Assembly: GCF_031769195.1 (NCBI RefSeq)
Contig: NZ_JAVHNP010000001.1
Location: forward strand, 124,001-188,000
DNA: 64,000 nucleotides
Source: Vreelandella sp031769195
GTDB lineage: Bacteria; Pseudomonadota; Gammaproteobacteria; Pseudomonadales; Halomonadaceae
Direction of reading: 5' to 3'
Notes under the pieces: model-generated
What the model was told of the DNA's origin: nothing
Seen by the model: the letters and a program-made list of their open reading frames with translations, nothing else
Databases searched by the model: none
Program-made: the position numbers and the translations under genes
In this document: positions 1-8,824 of the stretch, piece by piece
How the letters are laid out: the number at the start of each line of letters is the position of its first letter
Position numbering within the stretch: position 1 is the stretch's first letter

Positions 1-351
1 TCTACCGACACCCACTTCACCCACAAAGCGTGGCACGACAGCTCTGAAACCATCGGCAAGCTTCAGTACCCGATGATTGCTGACCCGACGCTGCAAATTT
101 CTCGCAACTTCGAAGTACTGATCGAAGAAGCGGGTCTGGCTGAGCGCGGCACGTTCGTCGTCGACCCCGATGGCAAAATCCAGATTGTTGAAATCAACGC
201 TGGCAACATCGGCCGTAATGCCGAAGAGCTGCTGCGTAAAGTGAAGGCTGCCCAGTACGTTCGTGAAAACCCGAACGAAGTGTGCCCGGCCAAATGGAAA
301 GAAGGCGAAGAGACTCTTGCCCCGTCTCTGGACCTCGTAGGCAAAATCTAA
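1..351 (+). CDS. ahpC: Peroxiredoxin AhpC, C-terminal part (5' end outside window)
   Basis: This is the C-terminal 116 residues of alkyl hydroperoxide reductase subunit C, a 2-Cys peroxiredoxin that reduces H2O2 and organic peroxides in the cytoplasm. The frame is open from base 1 and begins with STDTHFTHKAWH, typical of AhpC just after the peroxidatic-Cys region, which is missing here. The resolving cysteine is visible in the tail (NEVCPAKWKEGEETL), and the protein ends LDLVGKI, close to the family's usual C-terminus. ahpF follows on the same strand after a hairpin, the normal partner arrangement. Identity is secure; completeness cannot be judged. Confidence 0.93.
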   Translation, partial: STDTHFTHKAWHDSSETIGKLQYPMIADPTLQISRNFEVLIEEAGLAERGTFVVDPDGKIQIVEINAGNIGRNAEELLRKVKAAQYVRENPNEVCPAKWKEGEETLAPSLDLVGKI

Positions 352-409
352 ACCGCCTACCGCTGCCATACGTGGGAAGTATCAGCGCATCTCCCCATTC
401 GGCAGCCTG

Positions 410-434
410 ACACCCGGGCATTAAGCCCGGGTGT
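410..434 (+). terminator. Hairpin between ahpC and ahpF
   Basis: A perfect 10-bp inverted repeat (ACACCCGGGC / GCCCGGGTGT) with a 5-nt ATTAA loop is followed by a broken T-rich stretch (TTCGTTT). It lies about 60 nt after the ahpC stop and 129 nt before the ahpF ATG. It probably acts as a partial terminator or 3' stabiliser that makes ahpC more abundant than ahpF. That role is inferred. Confidence 0.7.
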
Positions 435-562
435 TTCGTTTAAGCACCCGTTTCATTGTCATTGTTCTCCCTAACGCTTTACTTATCGCCTGCCCTTTCG
501 GCGTGGCATCGGGCGTTTTAGGTCGAGAACATGTTACTGCTGACTGCAAGGAAACCACTGTC

Positions 563-2119
563 ATGCTGGACGCCAATTTAAAAAATCAGTTGAAAGCTTA
601 TCTTGAAAAAGTGACTCAACCGTTCGAGATCGTTGCGTCCCTCGATGACGGTGCCAAGTCACGTGAATTGCTGGGCCTGCTGGAAGACATCAGCAGCCTC
701 ACCGATAAAATTACCCTGCACACCGATGGGCAAGATAGCCGTACCCCGTCGTTTGCGATTAACCGCCCCGGTGAAGAGACCGGCGTGGTGTTTGCAGGCA
801 TCCCCATGGGCCACGAGTTCACCTCGCTGGTACTGGCGCTGCTGCAAGTCGGTGGTCACCCGCCGAAAACCTCGCAAGAGCTGCTAGATCAAATCAAAGG
901 CCTCGACGGCGAAATGCTGTTTGAGACTTACTACTCGCTCTCTTGCCAGAACTGCCCGGACGTTGTTCAAGCCCTAAACCTAATGGCGATTTTCAACCCG
1001 AACGTGCGTCACGTCGCCATCGACGGTGCGCTGTTCCAGGACGAAGTCGAATCGCGTGAAATCATGTCGGTGCCCAGCATCTATCTAAACGGCAAGCCGT
1101 TTGACCAGGGCCGCATGACGCTTGAGCAAATTCTCGCCAAAGTAGACACCGGCGCCGCCGAGCGTGACGCGAAAAAACTGAGCGAAAAAGCCGCCTTCGA
1201 TACGCTGGTCATTGGTGGTGGCCCAGCGGGGGCATCGGCTGCCATTTACTCTGCGCGTAAAGGCATCAATACCGGCGTTGCTGCTGAGCGTTTTGGCGGT
1301 CAGGTAGCCGACACCATGGGCATTGAGAACTTTATCTCCGTGTCTCATACCGAAGGCCCCAAGCTGGTTAGCGCCCTTGAAGAGCACGTCAAAGAGTACG
1401 AAGTCGACGTCATGAACCTGCAGCGTGCAACGTTCTTCAAAGCGGCGGAAGCCGAAGGCGGCCTGCACGAAGTTACGTTCGAGTCTGGCGCAAAACTGAA
1501 GAGCAAAACGCTGGTACTGGCCACCGGTGCACGCTGGCGTGAAATGAACGTGCCCGGCGAGCAGCAGTATCGCAACAAAGGCGTTGCCTACTGCCCCCAC
1601 TGCGACGGCCCGCTGTTCAAAGGCAAGCGCGTAGCGGTGATTGGTGGCGGTAACTCAGGGGTTGAAGCCGCCATCGATTTGGCCGGTATTGTGGGTCACG
1701 TCACCCTGGTGGAATTTATGGGTGAAATGCGCGCCGATGCGGTGCTGCAGAAGAAGCTGAAAAGCCTGCCCAACGTGGACATCGTGCTAAACGCTCAAAC
1801 CACGGAAGTCACCGGCGACGGCAGCCGCGTCAACGGCTTAACCTACAAAGACCGCAACACCGATGAAGTGAAAAACATCGCGCTGGAAGGCATCTTTGTA
1901 CAGATTGGCCTAGTGCCCAACACTGAGTGGCTGAAAGGCTCACCGATTGAAATGACGCCCCGTGGCGAGATTATTGTCGATGCCCACGGTATGACATCCG
2001 TGCCCGGCGTGTTCGCCGCTGGCGATGTCACCACCGTGCCCTACAAGCAGATCATTATTGCCATGGGTGAAGGTGCCAAAGCATCACTAGGTGCCTTCGA
2101 CTACCTGATTCGTAACTGA
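563..2119 (+). CDS. ahpF: Alkyl hydroperoxide reductase subunit F
   Basis: This is a 518-residue flavoprotein disulfide reductase that passes electrons from NADH to AhpC. The N-terminal tandem thioredoxin-fold domain carries the redox pair CQNC (C128, C131). Then come an FAD-binding GGGPAGASAA motif, the second redox pair CPHC (C344, C347), an NAD-binding GGGNSGVEA motif and the C-terminal FAD signature around FAAGDVTT. Length and cysteine spacing match the E. coli enzyme (521 aa). The ATG at 563 was chosen because AGGA precedes it and the protein then begins MLDANLKNQLKAYLEK, as in the family. The 44 upstream in-frame codons cross the hairpin and look untranslated. It is paired with ahpC upstream. 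Confidence 0.95.
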   Translation: MLDANLKNQLKAYLEKVTQPFEIVASLDDGAKSRELLGLLEDISSLTDKITLHTDGQDSRTPSFAINRPGEETGVVFAGIPMGHEFTSLVLALLQVGGHPPKTSQELLDQIKGLDGEMLFETYYSLSCQNCPDVVQALNLMAIFNPNVRHVAIDGALFQDEVESREIMSVPSIYLNGKPFDQGRMTLEQILAKVDTGAAERDAKKLSEKAAFDTLVIGGGPAGASAAIYSARKGINTGVAAERFGGQVADTMGIENFISVSHTEGPKLVSALEEHVKEYEVDVMNLQRATFFKAAEAEGGLHEVTFESGAKLKSKTLVLATGARWREMNVPGEQQYRNKGVAYCPHCDGPLFKGKRVAVIGGGNSGVEAAIDLAGIVGHVTLVEFMGEMRADAVLQKKLKSLPNVDIVLNAQTTEVTGDGSRVNGLTYKDRNTDEVKNIALEGIFVQIGLVPNTEWLKGSPIEMTPRGEIIVDAHGMTSVPGVFAAGDVTTVPYKQIIIAMGEGAKASLGAFDYLIRN

Positions 2120-2153
2120 GTTCGTTCCCTTTGACGTAAAGACCGTGACGTCA

Positions 2154-2181
2154 CGCCCGCTTTTCAGCGGGCGTTTTTTTT
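2154..2181 (+). terminator. Rho-independent terminator of ahpCF
   Basis: A 7-bp GC stem (CGCCCGC / GCGGGCG) with a 6-nt loop is followed by eight T residues, 35 nt after the ahpF stop. It is also placed between the convergent ahpF and moeB genes. Confidence 0.88.
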
Positions 2182-2228
2182 GGCATTTTTTGATCGGCGC
2201 TGTTTATAACCGTTGCTGTAGAGGGTAG

Positions 2229-2984
2229 TTATGCGCGGGCACGGCACACCGAGCAGGCAGGGTCTCGCGGCACCTGAAAGTGACGCCACTGGCCGCTCAA
2301 ACCATCAAACGTGGATAGCCCCTGGTGCAGCTTGCCCGCACCACTGAGTAGTTTGAACGCCTCTACCGCTTGAAAGCAGCCGATCAGCCCCACCAGAGGC
2401 GCCATAACGCCACTCTCAGCACAGCTTAGCGCCTCGTCTTCGCTCTCCTCTGGCGGGTACAAGCAGGCGTAGCAGGGGCATGCGTCATCACGGGGATCAA
2501 ACACTGCCAGCTGGCCTGAAAAGCGAATCGCCGCGCCTGAAATAAGGGGCACGCCTGCCTGCTGGGAAGCCGCATTAATGGCATAGCGGCTAGAGAAGCG
2601 GTCGGTGCAGTCCAGCACCACATCGGCAGAGGCCACCAGCGCCGCTAGCGCCTCCCCTTCTGCATGCTGCTCTACCGCCACAACATGGCACTCGGGGTTG
2701 AGCGCCTGCATACGCTCCTTGGCGGAACGTGCTTTGTTCACTCCCAGGCTCGCCTGCTGATGGGCAATTTGGCGCTGTAGATTGGTCAGCTCGACGTGGT
2801 CGGCATCGGCGATGGTGATCTTTCCTACGCCTGCCGCCGCCAAATAGAGCGCCACCGGAGAGCCCAGCCCGCCAGCGCCAATAATCAGCGCATGGGCAGC
2901 GCGCAAGCGCTCCTGACCTTCAATGTCCACCTCAGGCAGCATGATTTGGCGGCTGTAGCGCAGCAGCGCCTGATCGTCCATCAT
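2229..2984 (-). CDS. moeB: MoeB/ThiF-family adenylyltransferase
   Basis: This 251-residue E1-like enzyme of the MoeB/HesA/ThiF family adenylates the C-terminal glycine of a ubiquitin-like sulfur carrier, most likely MoaD of molybdopterin synthase. Visible features are the N-terminal RYSRQIMLPE signature, the nucleotide-binding GAGGLGSPVALYLAAAGVG, the DCTDRFSSRYAIN region around the adenylation aspartate, and two zinc-binding CxxC pairs (CYAC, CSVC). The ATG at 2984 is preferred: GAGGA lies 11 nt upstream, and the longer frame would use a TTG inside the lrp gene. It sits 4 bp after lrp, at the end of the hemA-prfA-prmC-lrp run. A ThiF or HesA role cannot be excluded from sequence alone. Confidence 0.85.
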   Translation of the reverse strand: MMDDQALLRYSRQIMLPEVDIEGQERLRAAHALIIGAGGLGSPVALYLAAAGVGKITIADADHVELTNLQRQIAHQQASLGVNKARSAKERMQALNPECHVVAVEQHAEGEALAALVASADVVLDCTDRFSSRYAINAASQQAGVPLISGAAIRFSGQLAVFDPRDDACPCYACLYPPEESEDEALSCAESGVMAPLVGLIGCFQAVEAFKLLSGAGKLHQGLSTFDGLSGQWRHFQVPRDPACSVCRARA

Positions 2985-2988
2985 CGCG

Positions 2989-3489
2989 TTACTTATCCTC
3001 AAATTCCTCGAAATCGGGGATGTGCAGGCTAAAACTCTCCTTCACCTCCTCCATTACCACATAGCTTTTCGACTCTTTGACCCCTGGCAGGGTTAGCACC
3101 ACATCGCCTAATAGCTGGCGATAAGCGGCCATTTCAGGAATACGGCACTTTAATATGTAGTCAAACTGACCCGAGACCAGATGACACTCTTGAATTTGCG
3201 GGAGCTTTTCCACCGCACGGCGGAACTCATCAAACACCGCAGGCGACTGGGTCTCTAGGCTAATTTCAACAAACACCAGCAAGTTTGCTTTTAGCGCTCT
3301 GGGGTCAAGAATGGCCTGGTAGCCGCGGATAATCCCGGCACGCTCCAAACGCTTTACCCGCTCTAAGCAAGGGGTTGTGGATAAACCAACTTCAGAGGCA
3401 AGGTCTACATAGGAAATGCGCGCATTCTCTTGCAGGCAGCGCAAAATTTTCAGGTCGATACGGTCCAGCGTTCTATTTTTTGGTTTCAT
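2989..3489 (-). CDS. lrp: Leucine-responsive regulatory protein Lrp
   Basis: This 166-residue Lrp/AsnC-family DNA-binding protein has an N-terminal winged helix (LDRIDLKILRCLQENARISY... PCLERVKRLERAGIIRGY) and a C-terminal RAM ligand-binding domain (LVFVEISLETQSPAVFDEF; ECHLVSGQFDYILK; YVVMEEVKES). The recognition helix and the ECHLVSG and YVVMEEVK segments are very close to E. coli Lrp (164 aa), so this is probably Lrp itself rather than a local AsnC-type regulator. The ATG at 3489 is preferred over an upstream TTG. Its place between prmC and moeB is unusual for a global regulator. Confidence 0.88.
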   Translation of the reverse strand: MKPKNRTLDRIDLKILRCLQENARISYVDLASEVGLSTTPCLERVKRLERAGIIRGYQAILDPRALKANLLVFVEISLETQSPAVFDEFRRAVEKLPQIQECHLVSGQFDYILKCRIPEMAAYRQLLGDVVLTLPGVKESKSYVVMEEVKESFSLHIPDFEEFEDK

Positions 3490-3519
3490 GGCAGGATCCA
3501 ATACTGATGAATCAGGCGG

Positions 3520-4368
3520 TTATTCGAGATGCCCCAGGGTAACCCGTTCATGGCCGCCCATGTCTTCTACGCTTTCAACGCTTCGATAACCCGCTTTTTC
3601 CAGCGCTTGGCGAACATTTGGGGCCTGCTGGTAACCGTGCTCCAGCGCCAGCCAACCGCCCGGCGTGAGATAGGCTTTTGCTTGGGTAATCAGATGCAGT
3701 AAGTCCGCCATGCCGTCTGCCTCGGCTACCAGCGCCGAGCGTGGCTCGAAGCGCACATCGCCTTGGCCTAAATGGGGGTCATCGGCGGCAATATAGGGCG
3801 GATTACTGACGATGATGTCGAAGGCATCACCGTTAGGCGCTGCTGCCAGGGAAGCAAACCAATCGCTGACTAGGAACGTAGCGTTAGTGATCACTAGCGT
3901 GCGGGCATTATGCGCCGCCAGCGCCACCGCTTCTGGGCGAATATCCGCCCCCACTACGTGCCACTGGGGCCTTTCGCTAGCGAACGCCAGAGCAATGGCA
4001 CCGGTTCCGGTGCCCAAATCCAGCAACCTGCCCGTAGGCGCGCCTGCACGTGCCAGCGCGGCTTCTACCAGCGTTTCGGTATCGGGCCGAGGAATCAGCG
4101 TGGTGGGTGACGTTGCCAGCGGCAGCCCCCAAAACTCACGCTCTCCGGTTAAATAAGCGACCGGCTGGCCCTGAGCACGCGCGGCCACCAGCGCATCAAA
4201 GCGGGCATGCTCCCAGGTGGGGCATTCGCTATCGCCCCAGGTATAGAGCCATGTGCGGCTGCGGCCAGCGGCGAACTCCATCAGCACTTCCGCATCAACC
4301 CGAGGCGATGGCGAGCCCGCTAACTGCAGCCGCTGGGCGGCGCTATTCAGCAGCGCATCGAACGTCAT
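3520..4368 (-). CDS. prmC: Release factor glutamine methyltransferase PrmC
   Basis: This 282-residue S-adenosylmethionine-dependent enzyme methylates the GGQ glutamine of peptide chain release factors. It has an N-terminal helical domain, an LLDLGTGTGAIAL SAM-binding loop near residue 117, and the diagnostic NPPY motif (IIVSNPPYIA). Its ATG shares one base with the prfA stop (TAATG), so it is translationally coupled to its substrate gene. This is the standard prfA-prmC pair. A second NPPY methyltransferase in the window (37692-38651) is PrmB, distinguished by its PrmB-like N-terminus. Confidence 0.95.
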   Translation of the reverse strand: MTFDALLNSAAQRLQLAGSPSPRVDAEVLMEFAAGRSRTWLYTWGDSECPTWEHARFDALVAARAQGQPVAYLTGEREFWGLPLATSPTTLIPRPDTETLVEAALARAGAPTGRLLDLGTGTGAIALAFASERPQWHVVGADIRPEAVALAAHNARTLVITNATFLVSDWFASLAAAPNGDAFDIIVSNPPYIAADDPHLGQGDVRFEPRSALVAEADGMADLLHLITQAKAYLTPGGWLALEHGYQQAPNVRQALEKAGYRSVESVEDMGGHERVTLGHLE

Positions 4369-5456
4369 TAGGCGTCCTGTAGTGCCGAGAGTTGTTCCGC
4401 TTGGTACTCGTGAATCAGCGGCTCAATCACGTCATCTAACTGCTCGCCGCTGACCACTTCGGTCAGCTTATAAAGCGTCAGGTTAATGCGGTGGTCGGTA
4501 ATACGCCCCTGGGGGAAGTTATAGGTGCGGATACGCTCACTGCGGTCCCCGGAACCTACCAGCGAGCGGCGGGCATCGGCCTGCTCCTGGCGCTGGGAAT
4601 CCACCGCGTTACGCTTGAGCTTAGCGGCCAGCAGCGACATCGCTTTAGCGCGGTTCTTATGCTGGCTACGCTCTTCCTGACACTCCACCACTACACCGGT
4701 AGGCAAGTGGGTAATACGAATCGCCGAGTCGGTGGTGTTAACGTGCTGACCACCGGCACCGCTTGAGCGGTAGGTATCGACCCGTAAATCCGCTGGGTTG
4801 ATATCGATATCCCCCACTTCATCCACTTCGGGCATCACCGCCACGGTGCAAGCAGAGGTATGGATGCGGCCCTGCGACTCAGTGGCCGGCACACGCTGAA
4901 CGCGATGCGCACCGGATTCGAATTTCAGCCGCGCATACACGCCGTCGCCTTTTACGCGGGAGATGACTTCTTTGTAGCCCCCCTGCTCGCCGTGGCTTGC
5001 ACTAACCACTTCCACGCGCCAGCCACGCTTCTCGGCATAACGGGAGTACATGCGGAACAGATCACCCGCAAAAATAGCGGCTTCGTCACCGCCAGTGCCT
5101 GCACGGACTTCTAAAAAGACGCCACGACCGTCGTCTGGGTCTTTCGGAATCAGCAGGCGCTTGAGCTCAACGTCGAGGGTCTCTAGCTGCTCGCGGCCAT
5201 CATGCACTTCCATTTCCGCCAGCTCGCGCATCTCAGGGTCGCTATCGCGGCTGAGCAGTTCGGCTTCGGCGATGCTGTTTTCTACCTCAAGGTAGCGCTT
5301 CCAGGCAGCCACTAGCTCCTCTAGCTCCGAATATTCTCGGGAGTAGTCGCGAAAGCGCTGCTGATTGTTGATCACCTCAGGATCTGACAGCAGCATGGCC
5401 AGTTCTTCAAACCGGTCGGAGAAGCTATCTAGACGTTGGCGCAAAGTCTCTTTCAT
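4368..5456 (-). CDS. prfA: Peptide chain release factor 1
   Basis: This 362-residue release factor recognises UAA and UAG stop codons. The tripeptide anticodon PAT is present (RVPATESQGRIHTSACTV), which distinguishes RF1 from RF2 (SPF). The peptidyl-hydrolysis motif is GGQ in SSGAGGQHVNTTDSA. The length matches the family. It overlaps hemA by 4 bp (ATGA) and prmC by 1 bp, forming a tightly coupled hemA-prfA-prmC operon as in many gammaproteobacteria. Confidence 0.97.
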   Translation of the reverse strand: MKETLRQRLDSFSDRFEELAMLLSDPEVINNQQRFRDYSREYSELEELVAAWKRYLEVENSIAEAELLSRDSDPEMRELAEMEVHDGREQLETLDVELKRLLIPKDPDDGRGVFLEVRAGTGGDEAAIFAGDLFRMYSRYAEKRGWRVEVVSASHGEQGGYKEVISRVKGDGVYARLKFESGAHRVQRVPATESQGRIHTSACTVAVMPEVDEVGDIDINPADLRVDTYRSSGAGGQHVNTTDSAIRITHLPTGVVVECQEERSQHKNRAKAMSLLAAKLKRNAVDSQRQEQADARRSLVGSGDRSERIRTYNFPQGRITDHRINLTLYKLTEVVSGEQLDDVIEPLIHEYQAEQLSALQDA

Positions 5457-6763
5457 GCGGGCGTATCATCCTTCTGGCGTTTTGCCGGGGGCGCAGGCTG
5501 CTCAAAGGCCGGCTTCGGTGGCAGCAGCAGACGCGGCGCGGCGCTAAGCAAATCATGGTTTTCCTGAGAAGCCGCTTCACGGATGGTGAGCGTTGGCTGG
5601 TGCATCAGGCGGCTGGCAAGCTGGTGGGCTAAACGCTCTACCACTTTGGCGGGGTCTTCCCCTCTGGCCAAACGCTCCAGCGCCTGATCCCGCGCCTGGT
5701 CGCGCAGCAACTCGCCGTGGCGGCGATAATCGCGGATCACCTCACCACCGTTACGAATACGCCGCTCATGCTGCCAGCTACCCACGCCGTGCTCAATCAG
5801 CGACTCGGCTTGGTCGGCAGCCACTTGGCGGTGACGGCGGTTCTCCTCGATCACCTCTTCCAGGTCATCGACGGTATACAAAAACACATCCGCCAGCTCG
5901 CCTACTTCAGGCTCGATATCCCGAGGCACGGCGATATCCACCATAAACACGGGGCGGTGACGGCGCTTTTTCAGCGCACGCTCGACCATGCCTTTACCCA
6001 AAATAGGCAGCGGCGAGGCGGTGGAGGAGATGACGATATCCGCATGCTCCAACGCCTCAGGAATTTCGGGCAGTGTAATGGCCGTACCGCCGAGCGAGGC
6101 TGAAATCTGTTCAGCCCGCTCACGGGTACGGTTAGCCACGGTTAACTGACGCACACCGGCTTCATGCAGGTGGCGCGCCACCAACTCGATGGTCTCACCG
6201 GCACCAATTAACAGTGCCCGAGCGCGGCTGAAGTCATCAAAAATGCGGCTGGCCATGCTGACGGCTGCATACGCCACCGACACCGGGTTCTTACCAATAC
6301 CGGTTTCGGTACGTACCTGCTTGGCAACGGCAAAGGTGTGTTGAAAAAGGCGTTCCAGCTCGCCACCCAAGCCTTTAGCCTGACGCGCCTGCTGGTAAGC
6401 ATCTTTAAGCTGGCCAAGTATTTGCGGCTCACCCAGGACCATGGAGTCCAGCCCCACAGCCACGCGCATCAGATGACGAGCCGCCTCGTTATCGTGGTAG
6501 TGATAGGCGCAGCGGGAGAGGTCTTCAACACGCAAATTATGAAAACGCCCCAGCCAGTCGAGCACCGTTTGCTCGCCGGCGGCATCCGTTACGCAGTACA
6601 GCTCGGTACGGTTGCACGTCGAAAGCACGGCGGCTTCGCTAATGTGTGGCAGGCTACGCAGTTCAGCCAACGCGCTATCCAGCTGCGTTGGCGTAAAAGC
6701 CACCTGTTCACGCACAGCTACGCTGGCGGTACGATGATTGATTCCCAGGGCAAGAAGCGTCAT
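5453..6763 (-). CDS. hemA: Glutamyl-tRNA reductase
   Basis: This 436-residue enzyme performs the first committed step of tetrapyrrole synthesis by the C5 pathway: NADPH-dependent reduction of glutamyl-tRNA to glutamate-1-semialdehyde. The catalytic cysteine is C50 in LSTCNRTELY. The LDSMVLGEPQILGQ segment and the NADP-binding LLIGAGETIELVARHL are both visible, and the C-terminal dimerisation domain is present. Start MTLLALGINHRTA is canonical. It is the first gene of the minus-strand operon and is divergent from the TPR lipoprotein and lolB group; the 228-bp intergenic region should hold both promoters. Confidence 0.96.
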   Translation of the reverse strand: MTLLALGINHRTASVAVREQVAFTPTQLDSALAELRSLPHISEAAVLSTCNRTELYCVTDAAGEQTVLDWLGRFHNLRVEDLSRCAYHYHDNEAARHLMRVAVGLDSMVLGEPQILGQLKDAYQQARQAKGLGGELERLFQHTFAVAKQVRTETGIGKNPVSVAYAAVSMASRIFDDFSRARALLIGAGETIELVARHLHEAGVRQLTVANRTRERAEQISASLGGTAITLPEIPEALEHADIVISSTASPLPILGKGMVERALKKRRHRPVFMVDIAVPRDIEPEVGELADVFLYTVDDLEEVIEENRRHRQVAADQAESLIEHGVGSWQHERRIRNGGEVIRDYRRHGELLRDQARDQALERLARGEDPAKVVERLAHQLASRLMHQPTLTIREAASQENHDLLSAAPRLLLPPKPAFEQPAPPAKRQKDDTPA

Positions 6764-6991
6764 GGGTTATGCGTCTTCGCTAGTGGATCGGTCGTCACGT
6801 CACTGTCGGTCATTGTTTCTTGGCTTGCTAATACAAGTCTAAGAGAGCAGCCCATCAAGTGAATTGCGCTGACTCGGCTCTTTTTCAAGGAGGAACATTC
6901 TATCACAGCAGAGCATGTTCTGGCGCACACCACTTTGCCGCAGGCAGCCAAGCCGCTATGCTGAACACTCGGCCACTTGATCGAGATATGC

Positions 6992-8785
6992 ATGCCCCAT
7001 CGCGCCACACTACTGGGTCTTCCCCTTTCGTTTTCGGGTTTTCCTCTACTGCCCCTGGCCGCCACGCTGATGCTGAGCGGCTGTCAGCTCTCGCCGCCCT
7101 TTCAAGGCGGCGATGCCAACGTTCGTCTAGACGACCCCATGGCATCGGCACCGCCGATCACCAAAGGCCTGGATGCGGCGGGGTTGAGCACACTGCTAGC
7201 CGCCGAGATGGCCGGGCAGCGCGGCGACTACCGCTATGCAGGCCAAGGCTATTTAGAAGCCGCCCAGCGCTACACTGCGCCAGGATTGGCAGAACGAGCC
7301 ACCTTTGCCGCCCGCTTCGGCAATGACGCGGCGCTTATGGAGTCGGCCGCCCTGCGTTGGCGTGAATTAGACCCCCGCGCCGAGACGCCTAATCGTTTGC
7401 TGGCCTCGCTCTCGCTGCAACGGGGCGACTGGCTGGATAGCCTAGAACAGCGGCTAGCCATTGCTGACGCGAACGGCAACGGTGAAATTGCCACCTTTGC
7501 TGAAATTGCCGTTGCCGAAGAGGCACCGCTGCGGCTATTGGCGCAGCAGCTGCGCAGCTATCTTGCCCAGCCCGATGTTGCTCAGCGGGACTTTTATAGC
7601 GACGTGCTGCTAGGCACGGCCCTGATCGAAGCCGCTCTGGGCGAAACGCAAACCGCCCAGCGCTATCTAAATGAAGTAGAGCAGCAGGAGCCGGAATCTG
7701 CGGCCCTGTGGCTAGCCAAAGCCCGCCTTGCGCTGGAAACCGGCGACCACCGCGGCGCACAGCGCGCGGCCCAGCAAGGGCTTAGCCTCGCCCCTGACGA
7801 TGTGCGCTTTATTCTGATGCTGGCCCAGGCAGAAATTCGCCTTAACAACATTGACGCCGCAGAAGTGCAAACCAACGCTCTGCTAGATACTCATGGCGGC
7901 AACCAGGATTTACGTATCGCGCTGGCACAGCTCTATTTAGAAGAGGGGCATAGCGAGCCCGCCTACCGACTGCTGCAACCGCTGATTGGCCAAGAGAACA
8001 TTCCCAATGTTGCCTACTTCTTAATGGGCGCGATTGCGCAGTCCCAAGACGAAATAGACAACGCGCTGCTTTATTACCGCCAGGTGCATGAAGGCGATGA
8101 GTTCCTGCCCGCCAGGGCCGCCGCCGCCAGCATGCTGATTGAAGATGACCGCCTGCTGGATGCGCGCGCCTTTTTACGCATTGAACGCATGCGTCACGAT
8201 GCCTATTTCGGCGACTTGGTGCGTTTAGAAGTGCAGCTACTGGATGAGCTTTCCCTGCAAGAGGATGCTACAGCACTGCTTAACAGGGAGCTGACCCGCA
8301 CCCCCGACGACACCAGCCTGCTTTACCTGCGCGCTATGCGTGCTTGGGAGATGGGCGATCTAGCGGGCATGGAGCGAGATTTACGGCAAATCTTGCGCAC
8401 CGAACCCAATAACGCCGATGCCCTTAATGCCCTGGGTTACACGCTGGCCGACCTCAACATAGCAGGCAGGCTCGAAGAGGCCCGAGAACTGATTGAGCGC
8501 GCCTATGAAGCAGACCCAGACAACCCCGCCGTACTGGATAGCATGGGCTGGGTCTATTTCCGCTTAGGCAAACCCGACGACGCGCTTGCTTGGCTAGAGA
8601 GTGCTTACGCTCAGATGCCAGACCAGGAAATTGCCGCGCATTTGGCCGAGGTGTTGCATTCATTAGGCCGCACGGAGGAAGCCCGCCAATTGGTGGCCCG
8701 CATCCTTCAGCGGGCCAGCTATCACCCCCAAATTGATGATCTTCTTGAGCGCCATCCTGAACTAACGCCGACAAGCACGCCCTAA
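6992..8785 (+). CDS. TPR-repeat outer-membrane lipoprotein (LbcA-like)
   Basis: This 597-residue predicted lipoprotein has a hydrophobic leader ending in the lipobox LSGC (about residue 31), followed by many tetratricopeptide helix pairs (for example NADALNALGYTLADLNI and NPAVLDSMGWVYFRLGK). The position between hemA and lolB matches that of P. aeruginosa PA4667 (LbcA), a lipoprotein that activates the carboxyl-terminal processing protease CtpA. Assignment to that role is inference from synteny and architecture. The ATG at 6992 is chosen over a TTG 15 nt upstream because it gives a short cationic n-region. A stand-alone TPR scaffold of other function is possible. Confidence 0.75.
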   Translation: MPHRATLLGLPLSFSGFPLLPLAATLMLSGCQLSPPFQGGDANVRLDDPMASAPPITKGLDAAGLSTLLAAEMAGQRGDYRYAGQGYLEAAQRYTAPGLAERATFAARFGNDAALMESAALRWRELDPRAETPNRLLASLSLQRGDWLDSLEQRLAIADANGNGEIATFAEIAVAEEAPLRLLAQQLRSYLAQPDVAQRDFYSDVLLGTALIEAALGETQTAQRYLNEVEQQEPESAALWLAKARLALETGDHRGAQRAAQQGLSLAPDDVRFILMLAQAEIRLNNIDAAEVQTNALLDTHGGNQDLRIALAQLYLEEGHSEPAYRLLQPLIGQENIPNVAYFLMGAIAQSQDEIDNALLYYRQVHEGDEFLPARAAAASMLIEDDRLLDARAFLRIERMRHDAYFGDLVRLEVQLLDELSLQEDATALLNRELTRTPDDTSLLYLRAMRAWEMGDLAGMERDLRQILRTEPNNADALNALGYTLADLNIAGRLEEARELIERAYEADPDNPAVLDSMGWVYFRLGKPDDALAWLESAYAQMPDQEIAAHLAEVLHSLGRTEEARQLVARILQRASYHPQIDDLLERHPELTPTSTP

Positions 8786-8824
8786 TGCTTACTTTTTTAT
8801 GACAGCACTAACATGGAGCCAGTT

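Noticed and set aside
431..562. 44-codon N-terminal extension of ahpF.
   Set aside because: It begins within the hairpin following ahpC and has no family similarity; the ATG at 563 gives the canonical start.
1085..1600. 171-residue minus-strand frame inside ahpF.
   Set aside because: It is wholly within a clearly coding gene on the other strand and shows no domain motif; a shadow of GC-rich coding DNA.
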